Assembly: GCA_038227045.1 (NCBI GenBank)
Contig: JBBRQD010000044.1
Location: forward strand, 1 to 41,299
DNA length: 41,299 bases
Source of the DNA: JANXLS01 sp038227045
GTDB lineage: Bacteria; Planctomycetota; SZUA-567; H5-PLA8
Direction of reading: 5' to 3'
Part shown: positions 25,277 through 33,545 of the stretch, one piece after another
Numbering within the stretch: the first letter of the stretch is position 1
How the letters are laid out: every line of letters starts with the position of its first letter
The notes under the pieces: model-generated
Databases searched by the model: none
The model's input: the letters and a program-made list of their open reading frames with translations, nothing else
What the model was told of the DNA's origin: nothing
Program-made: the position numbers and the translations under genes

Positions 25277-25606
25277 ATGAAACGGTTGAACATCATTTAC
25301 AGAGGATTCTGGGACGTGCCGCGAATGTTCATTACAGCATGTGAAGGCAGGCAGTATCTCTTCGACTGCAAGTTCGATGACAACTTGGACGATTATCCGA
25401 ATGAATATCGTGTTTATGAGTTGCCTGCTATAACCGAGTCGCAGTTGAACGAAGTGTGGGATCATCTGAGCAATATGGCAGTAACTTTCGTCGGCGTTGT
25501 CCCTGTTGCATCTATTCAATTTGATCCGACTCGGCGCTTAAACATAGATGCGGCTGTTTTCGATGAAATATTGGCTACACCCGGACGGCACTCGCCGGTT
25601 GGGTAA
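25277..25606 (+). CDS. Small acidic protein of unknown function, second gene of the module
   Basis: A 109-residue protein starting at an ATG with GGAG 6 nt upstream; an in-frame GTG at 25250 overlaps the previous stop. It starts MKRLNIIYRGFWDVPRMFI and continues with FLFDC-type strand YLFDCKFDDNLDDYPNEYRV, a helix ESQLNEVWDHL, and a final half with VGVVPVASIQFDPTRR. The mix of acidic strands and helices resembles small immunity proteins, but no named family can be assigned. It is probably co-transcribed with the gene before it. Its 3' end runs into DNA that joins the second rho-tail copy. Confidence 0.65.
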   Translation: MKRLNIIYRGFWDVPRMFITACEGRQYLFDCKFDDNLDDYPNEYRVYELPAITESQLNEVWDHLSNMAVTFVGVVPVASIQFDPTRRLNIDAAVFDEILATPGRHSPVG

Positions 25607-25647
25607 ATATTTGCTCGCAACCCGTCTCAACTATCGCAGCCACGATG

Positions 25648-25738
25648 TCAACGTGGTCGAAAGCATCGAATTCCTCATCGAGAAGATGAAGAAGACGAAG
25701 AGCAACATTGAGTTCTTGTTATCGATGAATATATAAAT
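25648..25738 (+). pseudogene. Direct repeat copy 2: detached 3' end of rho
   Basis: This is a second copy of the last 29 rho codons with its stop. It is joined upstream to unrelated sequence, so it cannot make Rho. It can be read in frame from an ATG at 25548 as a 62-residue chimera, but that frame overlaps the small acidic gene and has no own start signal. It is most simply the displaced end of rho, or the incoming homologous copy, left by integration or recombination. Confidence 0.85.
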
Positions 25739-25895
25739 AGAGGAAAATCAATACAGGGCGGATTGAAAACCCACCCGGACGAACTTCCATGCAAATACGG
25801 CACAGAAACGCCCTGCACGCGTCGCAAAACATGATCGCCGACAAGGGCGGGTGAAGGTCGCAGCGAATCGAAATGTTCTTGGGTGTGGTGTCCAT
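25719..25895 (-). pseudogene. B-box zinc-finger-like ORF, apparently cut by the rho-tail copy
   Basis: A minus-strand frame of 58 codons from an ATG at 25895. Residues 12-36 read CDLHPP, FCDACRAF and LCRICM: Cys-x2-His, then Cys-x2-Cys, then Cys-x2-Cys. This is the zinc-ligand order of B-box fingers that occur at the N-terminus of some bacterial membrane proteins. The last dozen residues (IFLYLYIHR) are antisense to the second rho-tail copy, so the original C-terminus has probably been replaced. It may be non-functional. Confidence 0.5.
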
Positions 25896-26155
25896 TGTGG
25901 CTCGCTCGAATTTCGTTCGGATTCGGAGTCGGTTAACAGACACATTTCAATCCGCAACGTTCAAGCGATCTAAACGCCTGTTTTTAACGTCCGATGAAGA
26001 AGACTTTTGTGAATCTTAAATCCCTACCGAGCACCCCAAAAAATTGGATTTTCCCGCGGCGTCGTTCGAAAATCATTCGCATCCGATCTGCCAAATGTCT
26101 TCATGCGAAGTTCCGAAGCAGCTACCGGCCATATATATTCTGCCAATTTCCTGTA

Positions 26156-26185
26156 TTGACCGCCCCGTTGCAAACTATCTTATAA
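26156..26185 (+). promoter_or_regulatory. Promoter of the FHA-kinase gene
   Basis: TTGACC (26156-26161), an 18-nt spacer and TTATAA (26180-26185) lie 33 bp before the kinase ATG. The gap before it (25896-26155) shows no gene. Confidence 0.55.
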
Positions 26186-26218
26186 GCGAGGTATCGTGCG
26201 TGCGAGGGCGTCTTCCGT

Positions 26219-28099
26219 ATGAAAGTGAACATCGAAGTGACAGCCGGGCCGGCGCGGGGCCTCGTCTTCAGCATCGACCAGGCCGATCTGTTTATCGTTG
26301 GACGAGCGAAGGATTCGAAGATTTCGCTGCCCAACGATCCCTATCTTTCGCGCCAGCATTTTGTCCTCGAAATTTCTCCGCCTAACTGCCGGGTCACCGA
26401 TCTCGGCAGTAAGAATGGCACGTTTGTCAACGGCATTCGGTACGGCGGGCGCAAGCCGGATCCGCAAGTAAAACAGGCTCTCAACGGCACATTGTCGGTC
26501 ACGATCCAGAATGCCGAAATCGTCGTCGGCGACACACGTTTGAAAGTTCGCGTGGACAGTGCCAACGCGCCGTCAGCTCCTGCTGGCCCGGCCGGCGCAC
26601 TTCACGTATTTGAGGTACCGCCATCCGGCGCTGTACCGCGCTCCGAGGCTGAATTTAAAAGACAGACCATCCCGATTTCAGCGCCGGCAGCGCGTCTCGC
26701 AACGGCGGCGCCTGAAATAAATTACGACACGAAAGCGGACACCGTTCGCGATGAGACCGATCAAGCGCCGCTTTCGCCGGCAAAAGTAAAGCGAGCCGAT
26801 TGTGATCAGACGATAATGGAATCGCCGCCCCCAGGCGCCGATTCGGACCACACCATTCTGGAGCGATCTGATTTGGAGGATACTCCTTCGGCCATTCCGC
26901 TGGCGGCCGGGGAAGAATTGCGCTGTGCGCACTGCGGCCGGGACGTGACCGACGAAGCCGGCACGCGCGGGCGCATCGCGGGCGCGGAATATGTCTGCCA
27001 TGAGTGCCGGGCCAACCACGCGTTCAAGGCGAAAGAACGCATGGTGCGAAAGGCTATTTCGCCCAGCCCAGTTTCGTCGGGACCGGGGCCAAAATTTCCG
27101 GCCTCGGCGGGCATGGATTTAAGCCAATACGAGAGCCTTAACTATCCCGGATATAAAGTCATCGATTTGCTCGGCAGCGGCGGAATGGGCGTGGTCTACA
27201 AGGCGGTCCGGCAATCCGACGGCGTGATCGTGGCGATCAAATCGCTGCTTCCAAATGTGCCGGTAAGCTTTGAGAACTACCGCATTTTCCACCGTGAAAT
27301 CGAGCTGACCAGCAAGCTTCGCCATCCGAATATCGTCGAAGTGCTCGATCACGGGCGCGTGAAAGGCGCATACTATTGCGTGCTGGAATTCGTGGATGGC
27401 CTGAGCCTCAAGGACTACATCTTTCAGATGGGTGGCCAGCTCTCGTTGAAGCAAGCCGTGCCGCTGATGCTGGATGTGCTCTCCGGACTCGCCGCCGCGC
27501 ATAATGCCAAGATTGAAACGCGCGCCGCGGGACCGAAGATGATGTCGGGAATCGTGCACCGCGATTTGAAGCCGGAGAACATTCTGCTCAGGCGCGACGC
27601 GTTCGGCTGGACTCCAAAGATCGCCGATTTCGGAATCGCCAAAAGTTTCGAGTCCGCCGGCATGACCGACATGACGATCGCCGGAGTCTGCGGCACACCG
27701 ACCTATTGGCCGCGCGAACAGCTCACGCATTATCGTTATCTGCATCCGGCCACGGACGTTTTTTCAATCGCCGCGGTCTTTTTCGAAATGCTTTCGGGCC
27801 AGTGCGCGCGGCCAGGCATGCAGGAAACCCTGGTCCAATGCCACAAGCGCAGCGTCTCGCCGCAACTGTCGGATTTCATGCGCGTCATCGGCAACAATCC
27901 CATCCCGCCGATTCGCACCCTCGTCCCCCAACTGCCGCACCAGATTGCATCGGTGATTGACAAAGCGCTGCTGGAAGTGGAAGTGCCGCTGGATGAAGTT
28001 GAGATGCGCGAAACGCTGCAGCGTCTGCGCTACCCGGATGCCGCCGTGTTTCGGGTGGCATTGACAGATGCGTTTAAGCAAGCGAACATCGGCGTGTGA
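26219..28099 (+). CDS. Serine/threonine protein kinase with N-terminal FHA domain and zinc ribbon
   Basis: A soluble 626-residue kinase. An FHA phosphothreonine-binding domain fills residues about 15-110, with the key IVGR (Arg29), SRQH (44-47) and GSKNGTFVNG. A Pro/Ala-rich linker holds two related D-x-T-I-(M/L)-E motifs, QTIMESPPPGADS and HTILERSDLED, possible self-phosphorylation sites for the FHA domain. A CxxC...CxxC zinc ribbon (RCAHCGRDV, YVCHECRANH) lies near 240-265. The Hanks-type kinase runs from about 310 to 575: GSGGMGVVYKA, VAIK, catalytic loop HRDLKPEN near 447, DFGIAK, and CGTPTYWPREQ in place of the usual APE. No membrane helix is seen. A second kinase gene starts 93 bp downstream, suggesting a shared pathway. 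Confidence 0.93.
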   Translation: MKVNIEVTAGPARGLVFSIDQADLFIVGRAKDSKISLPNDPYLSRQHFVLEISPPNCRVTDLGSKNGTFVNGIRYGGRKPDPQVKQALNGTLSVTIQNAEIVVGDTRLKVRVDSANAPSAPAGPAGALHVFEVPPSGAVPRSEAEFKRQTIPISAPAARLATAAPEINYDTKADTVRDETDQAPLSPAKVKRADCDQTIMESPPPGADSDHTILERSDLEDTPSAIPLAAGEELRCAHCGRDVTDEAGTRGRIAGAEYVCHECRANHAFKAKERMVRKAISPSPVSSGPGPKFPASAGMDLSQYESLNYPGYKVIDLLGSGGMGVVYKAVRQSDGVIVAIKSLLPNVPVSFENYRIFHREIELTSKLRHPNIVEVLDHGRVKGAYYCVLEFVDGLSLKDYIFQMGGQLSLKQAVPLMLDVLSGLAAAHNAKIETRAAGPKMMSGIVHRDLKPENILLRRDAFGWTPKIADFGIAKSFESAGMTDMTIAGVCGTPTYWPREQLTHYRYLHPATDVFSIAAVFFEMLSGQCARPGMQETLVQCHKRSVSPQLSDFMRVIGNNPIPPIRTLVPQLPHQIASVIDKALLEVEVPLDEVEMRETLQRLRYPDAAVFRVALTDAFKQANIGV

Positions 28100-28192
28100 C
28101 GACTCAGAACGGCAATCTGAAACGAAGAATGATATGATGTTCGAACAGCAACCGATAAAATAGCAGCACTTCTATTCGTGAGGCTCTTCGAC

Positions 28193-31100
28193 GTGTCTTC
28201 CCCGCCCGACCCAGAACCCAAGCGCAGTATCACGGCGCGCAAGCGCTTCGAGGATTCGCCCGCTGGCGCAACTCCCGCAGGTGCACAGGCTCCAGCCCCT
28301 GCGCCGGCGCAGCCTGTTCCCCCTAATCTCCCTACGCCTGAAACGCCGGAAACCGCACCCGAAGCGCCCTCGATTTCTCCCGAGAATACGATGTCCGGCG
28401 GAATCGTTGTCCCGGGGCAAAACACGTTCATTGGCGCGCCCACAATGGACAGCGCGGCGCACACGATGACGGGCGGAATTCTCGTAACCGGCGGTGCACA
28501 GGCTTCTTTACATACCGCGACCGGCGAAATGCCGGACAGAACGCTGACCGGCGGATTGGGCAATGCGCCTCGCGGAGCGGTTTCGCCCTCCGCCTTGCAT
28601 CGGATTAGGCCTGGTCAGCTCCGAAAATTCGACGATTTTCAACCTTCCCTTGCCCCCGGGCAAAAAGCACCCGCCCCCGTCCGCGCCGAAATCGATGTGG
28701 CGCTCGACAAATCCGTCTGGAGAGTGGGCGACACAATAGAGGGAAAATACGATGTCACGGCCATCGCCGGCCAGGGCGGAATGGGCGTCGTATACAAGGT
28801 TCATCACCGCGAGTGGAACATCGACATGGCGGTGAAAACGCCGCTGCCCGCGCTGGTCAAAGACCCCGCGGCCAAAGCGCGTTTTCTGCGCGAGGCTCAA
28901 ATTTGGGTCGATCTCGGATTGCATCCGAATCTGGTTCAATGCTGGTACGTCCGCGAACTCGGCGGACTGCCGCGCGTCTTCGTCGATTATCTTGCGGGCG
29001 GAAGTCTTAAGGACTGGTTGAAGCAAGGCCGCGTGGGACCGGGCCAATGGGCCACGGTCATCGATTTGGCCGTGCAAGCCTGCGACGGCCTCGGCTACGC
29101 GCATGAGCGCGGCGTGGTCCATCGCGACATCAAGCCCGGCAACATGCTGATGAGCGAGGACGGACGCCTGTGCATCACCGATTTCGGGCTCGTCAAAGTC
29201 GCCGGTCTTGACGACATTGAAAGCAGCGGCGGCGACGGCGGCATCGCCGAGATACAGGCGTTGTCCGCCGAATTGACGCGCACGGGTTTGAGCCTTGGCA
29301 CGCCGCAATACGGCGCGCCCGAACAGTGGGGCCAGGCCCGGCACGTCGATGCGCGCGCGGACATCTACGCGCTCGGAATTACGCTTTACGAAATGTGCTG
29401 CGGACGCCGTCCGTTTGATGAATCTGGAAAGGGCGAACCGGCGCAGATTATCATCGCGCGCCATCTTTCCAGCCGTCCGCCGGACCCGCGCACGTTTTGC
29501 GAAGCGCTCCCCGCCCCGCTCGCCGAGCTGGCGCTGAAATGCCTCGCGAAAAATCCCGCCGAACGTCCGCAGACGCTCAAGGATGTTCGTCATGCGCTGG
29601 CCGGCGCGCACGCAGCGATTCTGGGCTCGCCGCTGCTGCGTCTTGCGCCGGAGATTGCCGAGTCGCGCGCATCGGGCCTGAACAACCGCGCGGTGTCCAT
29701 GTCGGATTTGGGCCAGCCGGCTCAAGCCCAAGCGGCGTGGAAGGAAGCGCTCGAACTCGACCCGCAGCATGCCGAATCGATTTACAACAGTTCGCTCGTC
29801 GAATTTCGAACCGGAAAAATCAGCGATTTCGAAGCCGATCAGCGCTTGAGCGAAGCTGCGAAATCGCAGCGCAAAGCGCTGTTGTTTCTCGGACATGTGC
29901 AGCTCGAAACCTGCGATGCCGAGTCGGCTCACAGATCCTTCACCGAAGCGCTCACCGATCCCGCGCTGCAAGGCGACGGCGTGGCTTGGCGCGCGTTGGG
30001 CCATGCGAAGCTCGCGCTTGAAAAATACCGCGAGGCGGAAAACGCGTATGCCAACGCGCTCGTCGTCATGCCCAATGACGAAGCGTCGCTGTTTGGCGCG
30101 GCACAAGCGCGGAGCAATACGCGCGCTGCGAACGGGCAGCGGCTTTATCCCCACATCAGTTGTGCGCGAGCCGTCGAAGACCGCATCGGTTCTGTGCGCA
30201 CCGTCGCTGTCGCGCCGGACGGGCGCAAGCTCTATTCAGACGGCGCGTTGAATTCGGTCTGCCAGTTCGATTTGTCAACTGGGCGCCAGACGAATGATTT
30301 CAGCGGCCACTCCCAGCAGGTCTTGTGCGTCGCGCCCACCCCGGATGGTCTGCATCTGATCTGCGGCGGCGAAGATTCCATTCTGCGCAAGTGGGAACTC
30401 GCCAGCGGTGTTTTGGATCCCGATTTTTATGGCAAAGGCCACATCGGTTCTGTCACCGCGCTGACCATTTCGCATGACAGCCGCACCGCCGTTACTTGTG
30501 GCAGCGACAAATCGGTGCGCTTCTGGGAACTTTCCAAAGGCACTGCGCTTAAAGCGCTCTGGGCGCACGACGAGGCCGTCTTCGCAGTGGCCTTTACGCC
30601 GGGCGGAGAAGCCGTCGTCTCCGGCGGCAACGATGCGGCGATTCGGATTTGGGAGATTCCCTCCGGAAATCCCCTCGCTGTTTTAAAGACGCGCGTCACG
30701 CCGGTCCGCGCACTCGCTTTTTCGCCCGACGGTCGATTTCTGTTTTCCGGCGGATGCGATGGTCGGATTCAGAAATGGGATTGCGCCGCGATCGCCTCCG
30801 GCCAGACAAATCCGTGCGATGCGGAATTCAAAGGGCATCGCGGCACCGTCAATTCACTCGCGATCGTTCCCGGTGGACGTTTTCTGATCTCCGGCGGTGA
30901 CGACAACACGGTTCGTATATGGGACGCCGCGTCGGGTTATTGCCTGAGAACGCTAAAGGGGCATCAAGGCGCGGTGACGGCGGTCGCGGTCACGCCCGAT
31001 GGCACGCAGGCGATCTCCGGCGCATCCGAGAATCTCGGCCCCCCCTTGCGATTGTGGAATCTCGAACTCGAGCGCTTCACGCGCGCGCCGCACGCGCACG

Positions 31101-32431
31101 ACCCGTACGCCGGCGCACTGTACGTCTGCCGCGTCGAATCGCAGGACAAATCGCAGACGGCCAGCAGGCAATTCAAAGCGCATCTCAACGAGGCTTCGAG
31201 CGCATTCGAGAAGGCGCAATATGCCGCCGCCTATTCCGCGGTGAAACAGGCGCGCAAAGTCGAAGGCTACGAGCGCGATCCGCGCGCGCTAGAATTGAAC
31301 GCGCGCTTGACGCAAAAATTGCCGCTCAAGAGCGTTGCGGCGGCCTATCTGCAAACCGAAATCGACGGCCGCCACGCCTCCGGTTTTCGTGCAATCGCCT
31401 TTGCCGCGCGGGGCGACCGCGCGCTATCCGTCGGGCGCAGCGAAAAAACCATCGGCGTGTGGGATCTGTCGGCGGGCGCGTTTACCCGCATGTTGGAAGG
31501 ACACAAGCAAACGGTCGAAGGCATTGCCTTGACACCCAACGGAACGGTCGTGATTTCAGCCGGTTCCGATTATGCGGTCGGCGTGTGGGATGTCGCCGCC
31601 GGTACACTGAAGTCGATGCTACAGGGCCATCGCGCCGAAGTGAACGCGGTCGCCGTCTCGCGCGACGGCCGGCTTGCCGCCACCGCGAGTTCGGACGCCT
31701 CCGTGAAACTGTGGGAGATTGCCACGGGCAAGTGCGTGAAAACGTTCGCGAAAGAAGATTCGGGCGAAGGGCTCTGCGCCGTGAGATTCATGCCCGACGG
31801 CCGCGCGCTGCTCGTCGGCGGACGCGAGGGGTCGGTGACGATCTGGTCGACCGTCTCGGGAAAATGCCTGCGCGAATTTACGGGACATTCCGGCGCGATT
31901 CAGGATCTCGCCGTGATCGCCGACAAGCCGCACGTTCTCAGCGCGGACGAAGACAAAACGCTGCGCTTGTGGAACGCGGACAACGGCCAGAGCATCTGGG
32001 TCGTGCGCGACGGAAAGACGCGCTTCAATTCGATCGCGCTGAGCGCCGACGGGCGCTTCATTTTTTCGGGCGGCCTGGAAGGCCCAAATTCGTCAGTCAA
32101 AATCTGGGAGACCTCCACTGGCCGCCCGTTGCTCACACTCTGCCCGCATTCAAAAGGCGTCGCCTGCATCGCGCTCAGCCCCGACGGATGCCAATTGCTG
32201 ACCGGATCGGAAGACAAATACCTGCGCGTCTGGGACATCGAATGGGAACTGCTCTCGACCGATCCAGTCTCGGCACTGACAAAGCAGGGAAGCAAGACGC
32301 CCGCGAGCATTTCCCCGATTTCGGAAATTCAAAAAGGCGAAGTGCCAAAATTATCCGGCGAATTTAGTCTTGATGATCCGAAGAAGTCGAAGCCGACGAT
32401 TTTTCAGGATAAGAACAAAACTAAGAACTGA
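28193..32431 (+). CDS. Serine/threonine kinase fused to TPR and two seven-bladed WD40 propellers
   Basis: A 1412-residue soluble kinase. Residues 1-175 are Pro/Ala-rich with several TMTGG/TLTGG-like motifs that could be phosphorylated. The kinase domain spans about 183-470: AGQGGMGVVYKV, VHRDIKPGN near 308, DFGLVK, LGTPQYGAPEQW. A TPR stretch follows (about 493-640: NNRAVSMSDLGQPAQA, ALELDP, WRALGHAKLALEKY). Then come seven WD40 blades (663-960), a short helical TPR-like linker (about 970-1045) and seven more blades (1059-1355), 14 in all. Many blades end in WD, WE or WN dipeptides. The start chosen is GTG 28193 with GAGG 9 nt upstream; GTG 28178 is in frame but lacks a site. The protein is probably a signalling scaffold whose propellers recruit substrates. 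Confidence 0.95.
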   Translation: MSSPPDPEPKRSITARKRFEDSPAGATPAGAQAPAPAPAQPVPPNLPTPETPETAPEAPSISPENTMSGGIVVPGQNTFIGAPTMDSAAHTMTGGILVTGGAQASLHTATGEMPDRTLTGGLGNAPRGAVSPSALHRIRPGQLRKFDDFQPSLAPGQKAPAPVRAEIDVALDKSVWRVGDTIEGKYDVTAIAGQGGMGVVYKVHHREWNIDMAVKTPLPALVKDPAAKARFLREAQIWVDLGLHPNLVQCWYVRELGGLPRVFVDYLAGGSLKDWLKQGRVGPGQWATVIDLAVQACDGLGYAHERGVVHRDIKPGNMLMSEDGRLCITDFGLVKVAGLDDIESSGGDGGIAEIQALSAELTRTGLSLGTPQYGAPEQWGQARHVDARADIYALGITLYEMCCGRRPFDESGKGEPAQIIIARHLSSRPPDPRTFCEALPAPLAELALKCLAKNPAERPQTLKDVRHALAGAHAAILGSPLLRLAPEIAESRASGLNNRAVSMSDLGQPAQAQAAWKEALELDPQHAESIYNSSLVEFRTGKISDFEADQRLSEAAKSQRKALLFLGHVQLETCDAESAHRSFTEALTDPALQGDGVAWRALGHAKLALEKYREAENAYANALVVMPNDEASLFGAAQARSNTRAANGQRLYPHISCARAVEDRIGSVRTVAVAPDGRKLYSDGALNSVCQFDLSTGRQTNDFSGHSQQVLCVAPTPDGLHLICGGEDSILRKWELASGVLDPDFYGKGHIGSVTALTISHDSRTAVTCGSDKSVRFWELSKGTALKALWAHDEAVFAVAFTPGGEAVVSGGNDAAIRIWEIPSGNPLAVLKTRVTPVRALAFSPDGRFLFSGGCDGRIQKWDCAAIASGQTNPCDAEFKGHRGTVNSLAIVPGGRFLISGGDDNTVRIWDAASGYCLRTLKGHQGAVTAVAVTPDGTQAISGASENLGPPLRLWNLELERFTRAPHAHDPYAGALYVCRVESQDKSQTASRQFKAHLNEASSAFEKAQYAAAYSAVKQARKVEGYERDPRALELNARLTQKLPLKSVAAAYLQTEIDGRHASGFRAIAFAARGDRALSVGRSEKTIGVWDLSAGAFTRMLEGHKQTVEGIALTPNGTVVISAGSDYAVGVWDVAAGTLKSMLQGHRAEVNAVAVSRDGRLAATASSDASVKLWEIATGKCVKTFAKEDSGEGLCAVRFMPDGRALLVGGREGSVTIWSTVSGKCLREFTGHSGAIQDLAVIADKPHVLSADEDKTLRLWNADNGQSIWVVRDGKTRFNSIALSADGRFIFSGGLEGPNSSVKIWETSTGRPLLTLCPHSKGVACIALSPDGCQLLTGSEDKYLRVWDIEWELLSTDPVSALTKQGSKTPASISPISEIQKGEVPKLSGEFSLDDPKKSKPTIFQDKNKTKN

Positions 32432-32450
32432 GTGCAGGGTGCGTGCGGAG

Positions 32451-32478
32451 TTGATTTCCGAATGGGCGATGCTACACT
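32451..32478 (+). promoter_or_regulatory. Promoter of the Uma2 gene
   Basis: TTGATT (32451-32456) and TACACT (32473-32478), 16 nt apart, lie 25 bp before the start codon. Confidence 0.5.
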
Positions 32479-32503
32479 TTAGACGTCTTGAGGAACGACG
32501 ACG

Positions 32504-33067
32504 ATGATTGAAGTCGACACGGAACGAGCAACGCTGGATGACCTGCTGACGGTCGATGAGAAGGCCGAACTCATCAATGGGAGAATTGTTCGCATGATGA
32601 GCACTGGCCGCTTGCCCAATCGCATTGCGGGACGAATCTATGCGTCGCTCCTGGCGCATGCCGATCGGACGAAAGCCGGCGAAGCTTACACCGACAATAT
32701 GGGATTTGCCGTCAACGGACTTCGTTCCGGGCGCGAGTCGTTTTCGCCCGATGTCGCCTACTACATCGGGACATTTCCGCAAAATGAAATGCGCTTCATC
32801 GACGGAGCGCCGACGTTTGCCGTCGAAGTGCGCAGTGAAAACGATTACAACCCGGGATCGGAAATCGAAATCGCCGCGAAACGCGCGGATTATTTTGAAG
32901 CTGGCACGGCGGTGGTTTGGGATGTAGACACTCGGCTTAAGCGCATTAATTGTTACCGAAAGTCATCGCCGTACACGAAGGAAGTATTTGAAAAAGGCGA
33001 TGCGGCGGATGCCGAACCGGCCGTGCCGGGATGGTGTATTTCGGTGGATGCGGTATTTCAATTGTAA
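32504..33067 (+). CDS. Uma2-family (DUF820) putative endonuclease
   Basis: A 187-residue protein of the Uma2 family, which has a PD-(D/E)xK nuclease fold and is expanded in cyanobacteria and planctomycetes. The active-site frame is visible as SPDVAYYI (Asp), then FAVEVRSEND (Glu-x-Arg where Glu-x-Lys is usual) and KRADYFEAGTAVVWDVD further on. The Lys-to-Arg change at the motif may affect catalysis. The biological role of the family is not settled. The ATG has GAGGA about 9 nt upstream and its own promoter. The short gene after it, 33 bp away, may be co-transcribed. Confidence 0.85.
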   Translation: MIEVDTERATLDDLLTVDEKAELINGRIVRMMSTGRLPNRIAGRIYASLLAHADRTKAGEAYTDNMGFAVNGLRSGRESFSPDVAYYIGTFPQNEMRFIDGAPTFAVEVRSENDYNPGSEIEIAAKRADYFEAGTAVVWDVDTRLKRINCYRKSSPYTKEVFEKGDAADAEPAVPGWCISVDAVFQL

Positions 33068-33100
33068 ACAGAGTCCTTGTTTAGCGAAAGAAATTAACCA

Positions 33101-33451
33101 TTGGCGAACCATCCCCTTCGAGATGCCGAGTTTGAATGGCACGATCTTCCTATCGCGAAGCTCGCCATTGTTGAAAGCGGCTTAGTTCTCGATCTCCTGC
33201 CATTCAATGAATTGTCTCAGCAATACGATCATGCTTGCTTGTCTCTGCTCGACCCTGAATCCATGTGCTTCGATATGCAGGGAAACCTCACGCGTAAGGA
33301 TTTAAAAATAGGTTTGGAGGTCACCGATTTTGACTTCATAGAATCAGACCAAGGTCGCATATCGGGAGAATTGGGAATCATCCCCAACTGTGGCGGTTAC
33401 TGGACAATTCGATTTACCAATGCAATCTGGCAGTTCGTGGGGCCTAAGTAA
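33101..33451 (+). CDS. Small hypothetical protein, 116 aa
   Basis: I do not recognise this family. The start is a TTG two codons after an in-frame TAA, with only weak purine-rich sequence upstream (GAAAGAAA). No signal or membrane helix is seen. The product is acidic and shows mixed strands and helices (LAIVESGLVLDLLPFNEL, LEVTDFDFIES, GGYWTIRF), a look shared by many small immunity-like proteins. It is more AT-rich than the surrounding genes, which may mean recent acquisition. It ends 25 bp before a perfect inverted repeat separating it from the convergent cysNC gene. Confidence 0.6.
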   Translation: MANHPLRDAEFEWHDLPIAKLAIVESGLVLDLLPFNELSQQYDHACLSLLDPESMCFDMQGNLTRKDLKIGLEVTDFDFIESDQGRISGELGIIPNCGGYWTIRFTNAIWQFVGPK

Positions 33452-33476
33452 ACAAGCTGAATGGATGCGATAACTT

Positions 33477-33536
33477 TGTGGTGCAGGCTTCCAGCCTGCA
33501 TGGGAAAGAAATAGCAGGCTGGAAGCCTGCACCACA
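33477..33536. terminator. Perfect 23-bp inverted repeat between convergent genes
   Basis: Arms 33477-33499 and 33514-33536 are exact reverse complements with a 14-nt loop. It sits between the stops of the plus-strand small gene and the minus-strand cysNC gene, so it probably ends transcription from both sides. The AGGCTGGAAGCCT core is itself palindromic and looks like a dispersed repeat. Confidence 0.7.
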
Positions 33537-33545
33537 ATTATTTAC

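Noticed and set aside
23837..25519. A 560-codon open frame antisense to rho and the downstream module
   Set aside because: It is the mirror of rho codon bias over most of its length, has no family resemblance and no ribosome binding site, and rho on the other strand is unambiguous.
25548..25736. A 62-residue chimera ending in the Rho tail, considered as a gene
   Set aside because: It overlaps the better-supported small acidic gene, has no own ribosome binding site, and its only recognisable part is the displaced rho end.
28508..30154. A 548-codon frame antisense to the WD40 kinase
   Set aside because: It lies wholly inside a clear kinase/TPR gene and its product is Arg-rich low-complexity sequence, typical of a shadow frame.
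30919..32367. A 482-codon frame overlapping the second WD40 propeller on the same strand
   Set aside because: The product is Arg-rich and patternless, while the other frame encodes perfect WD40 repeats.
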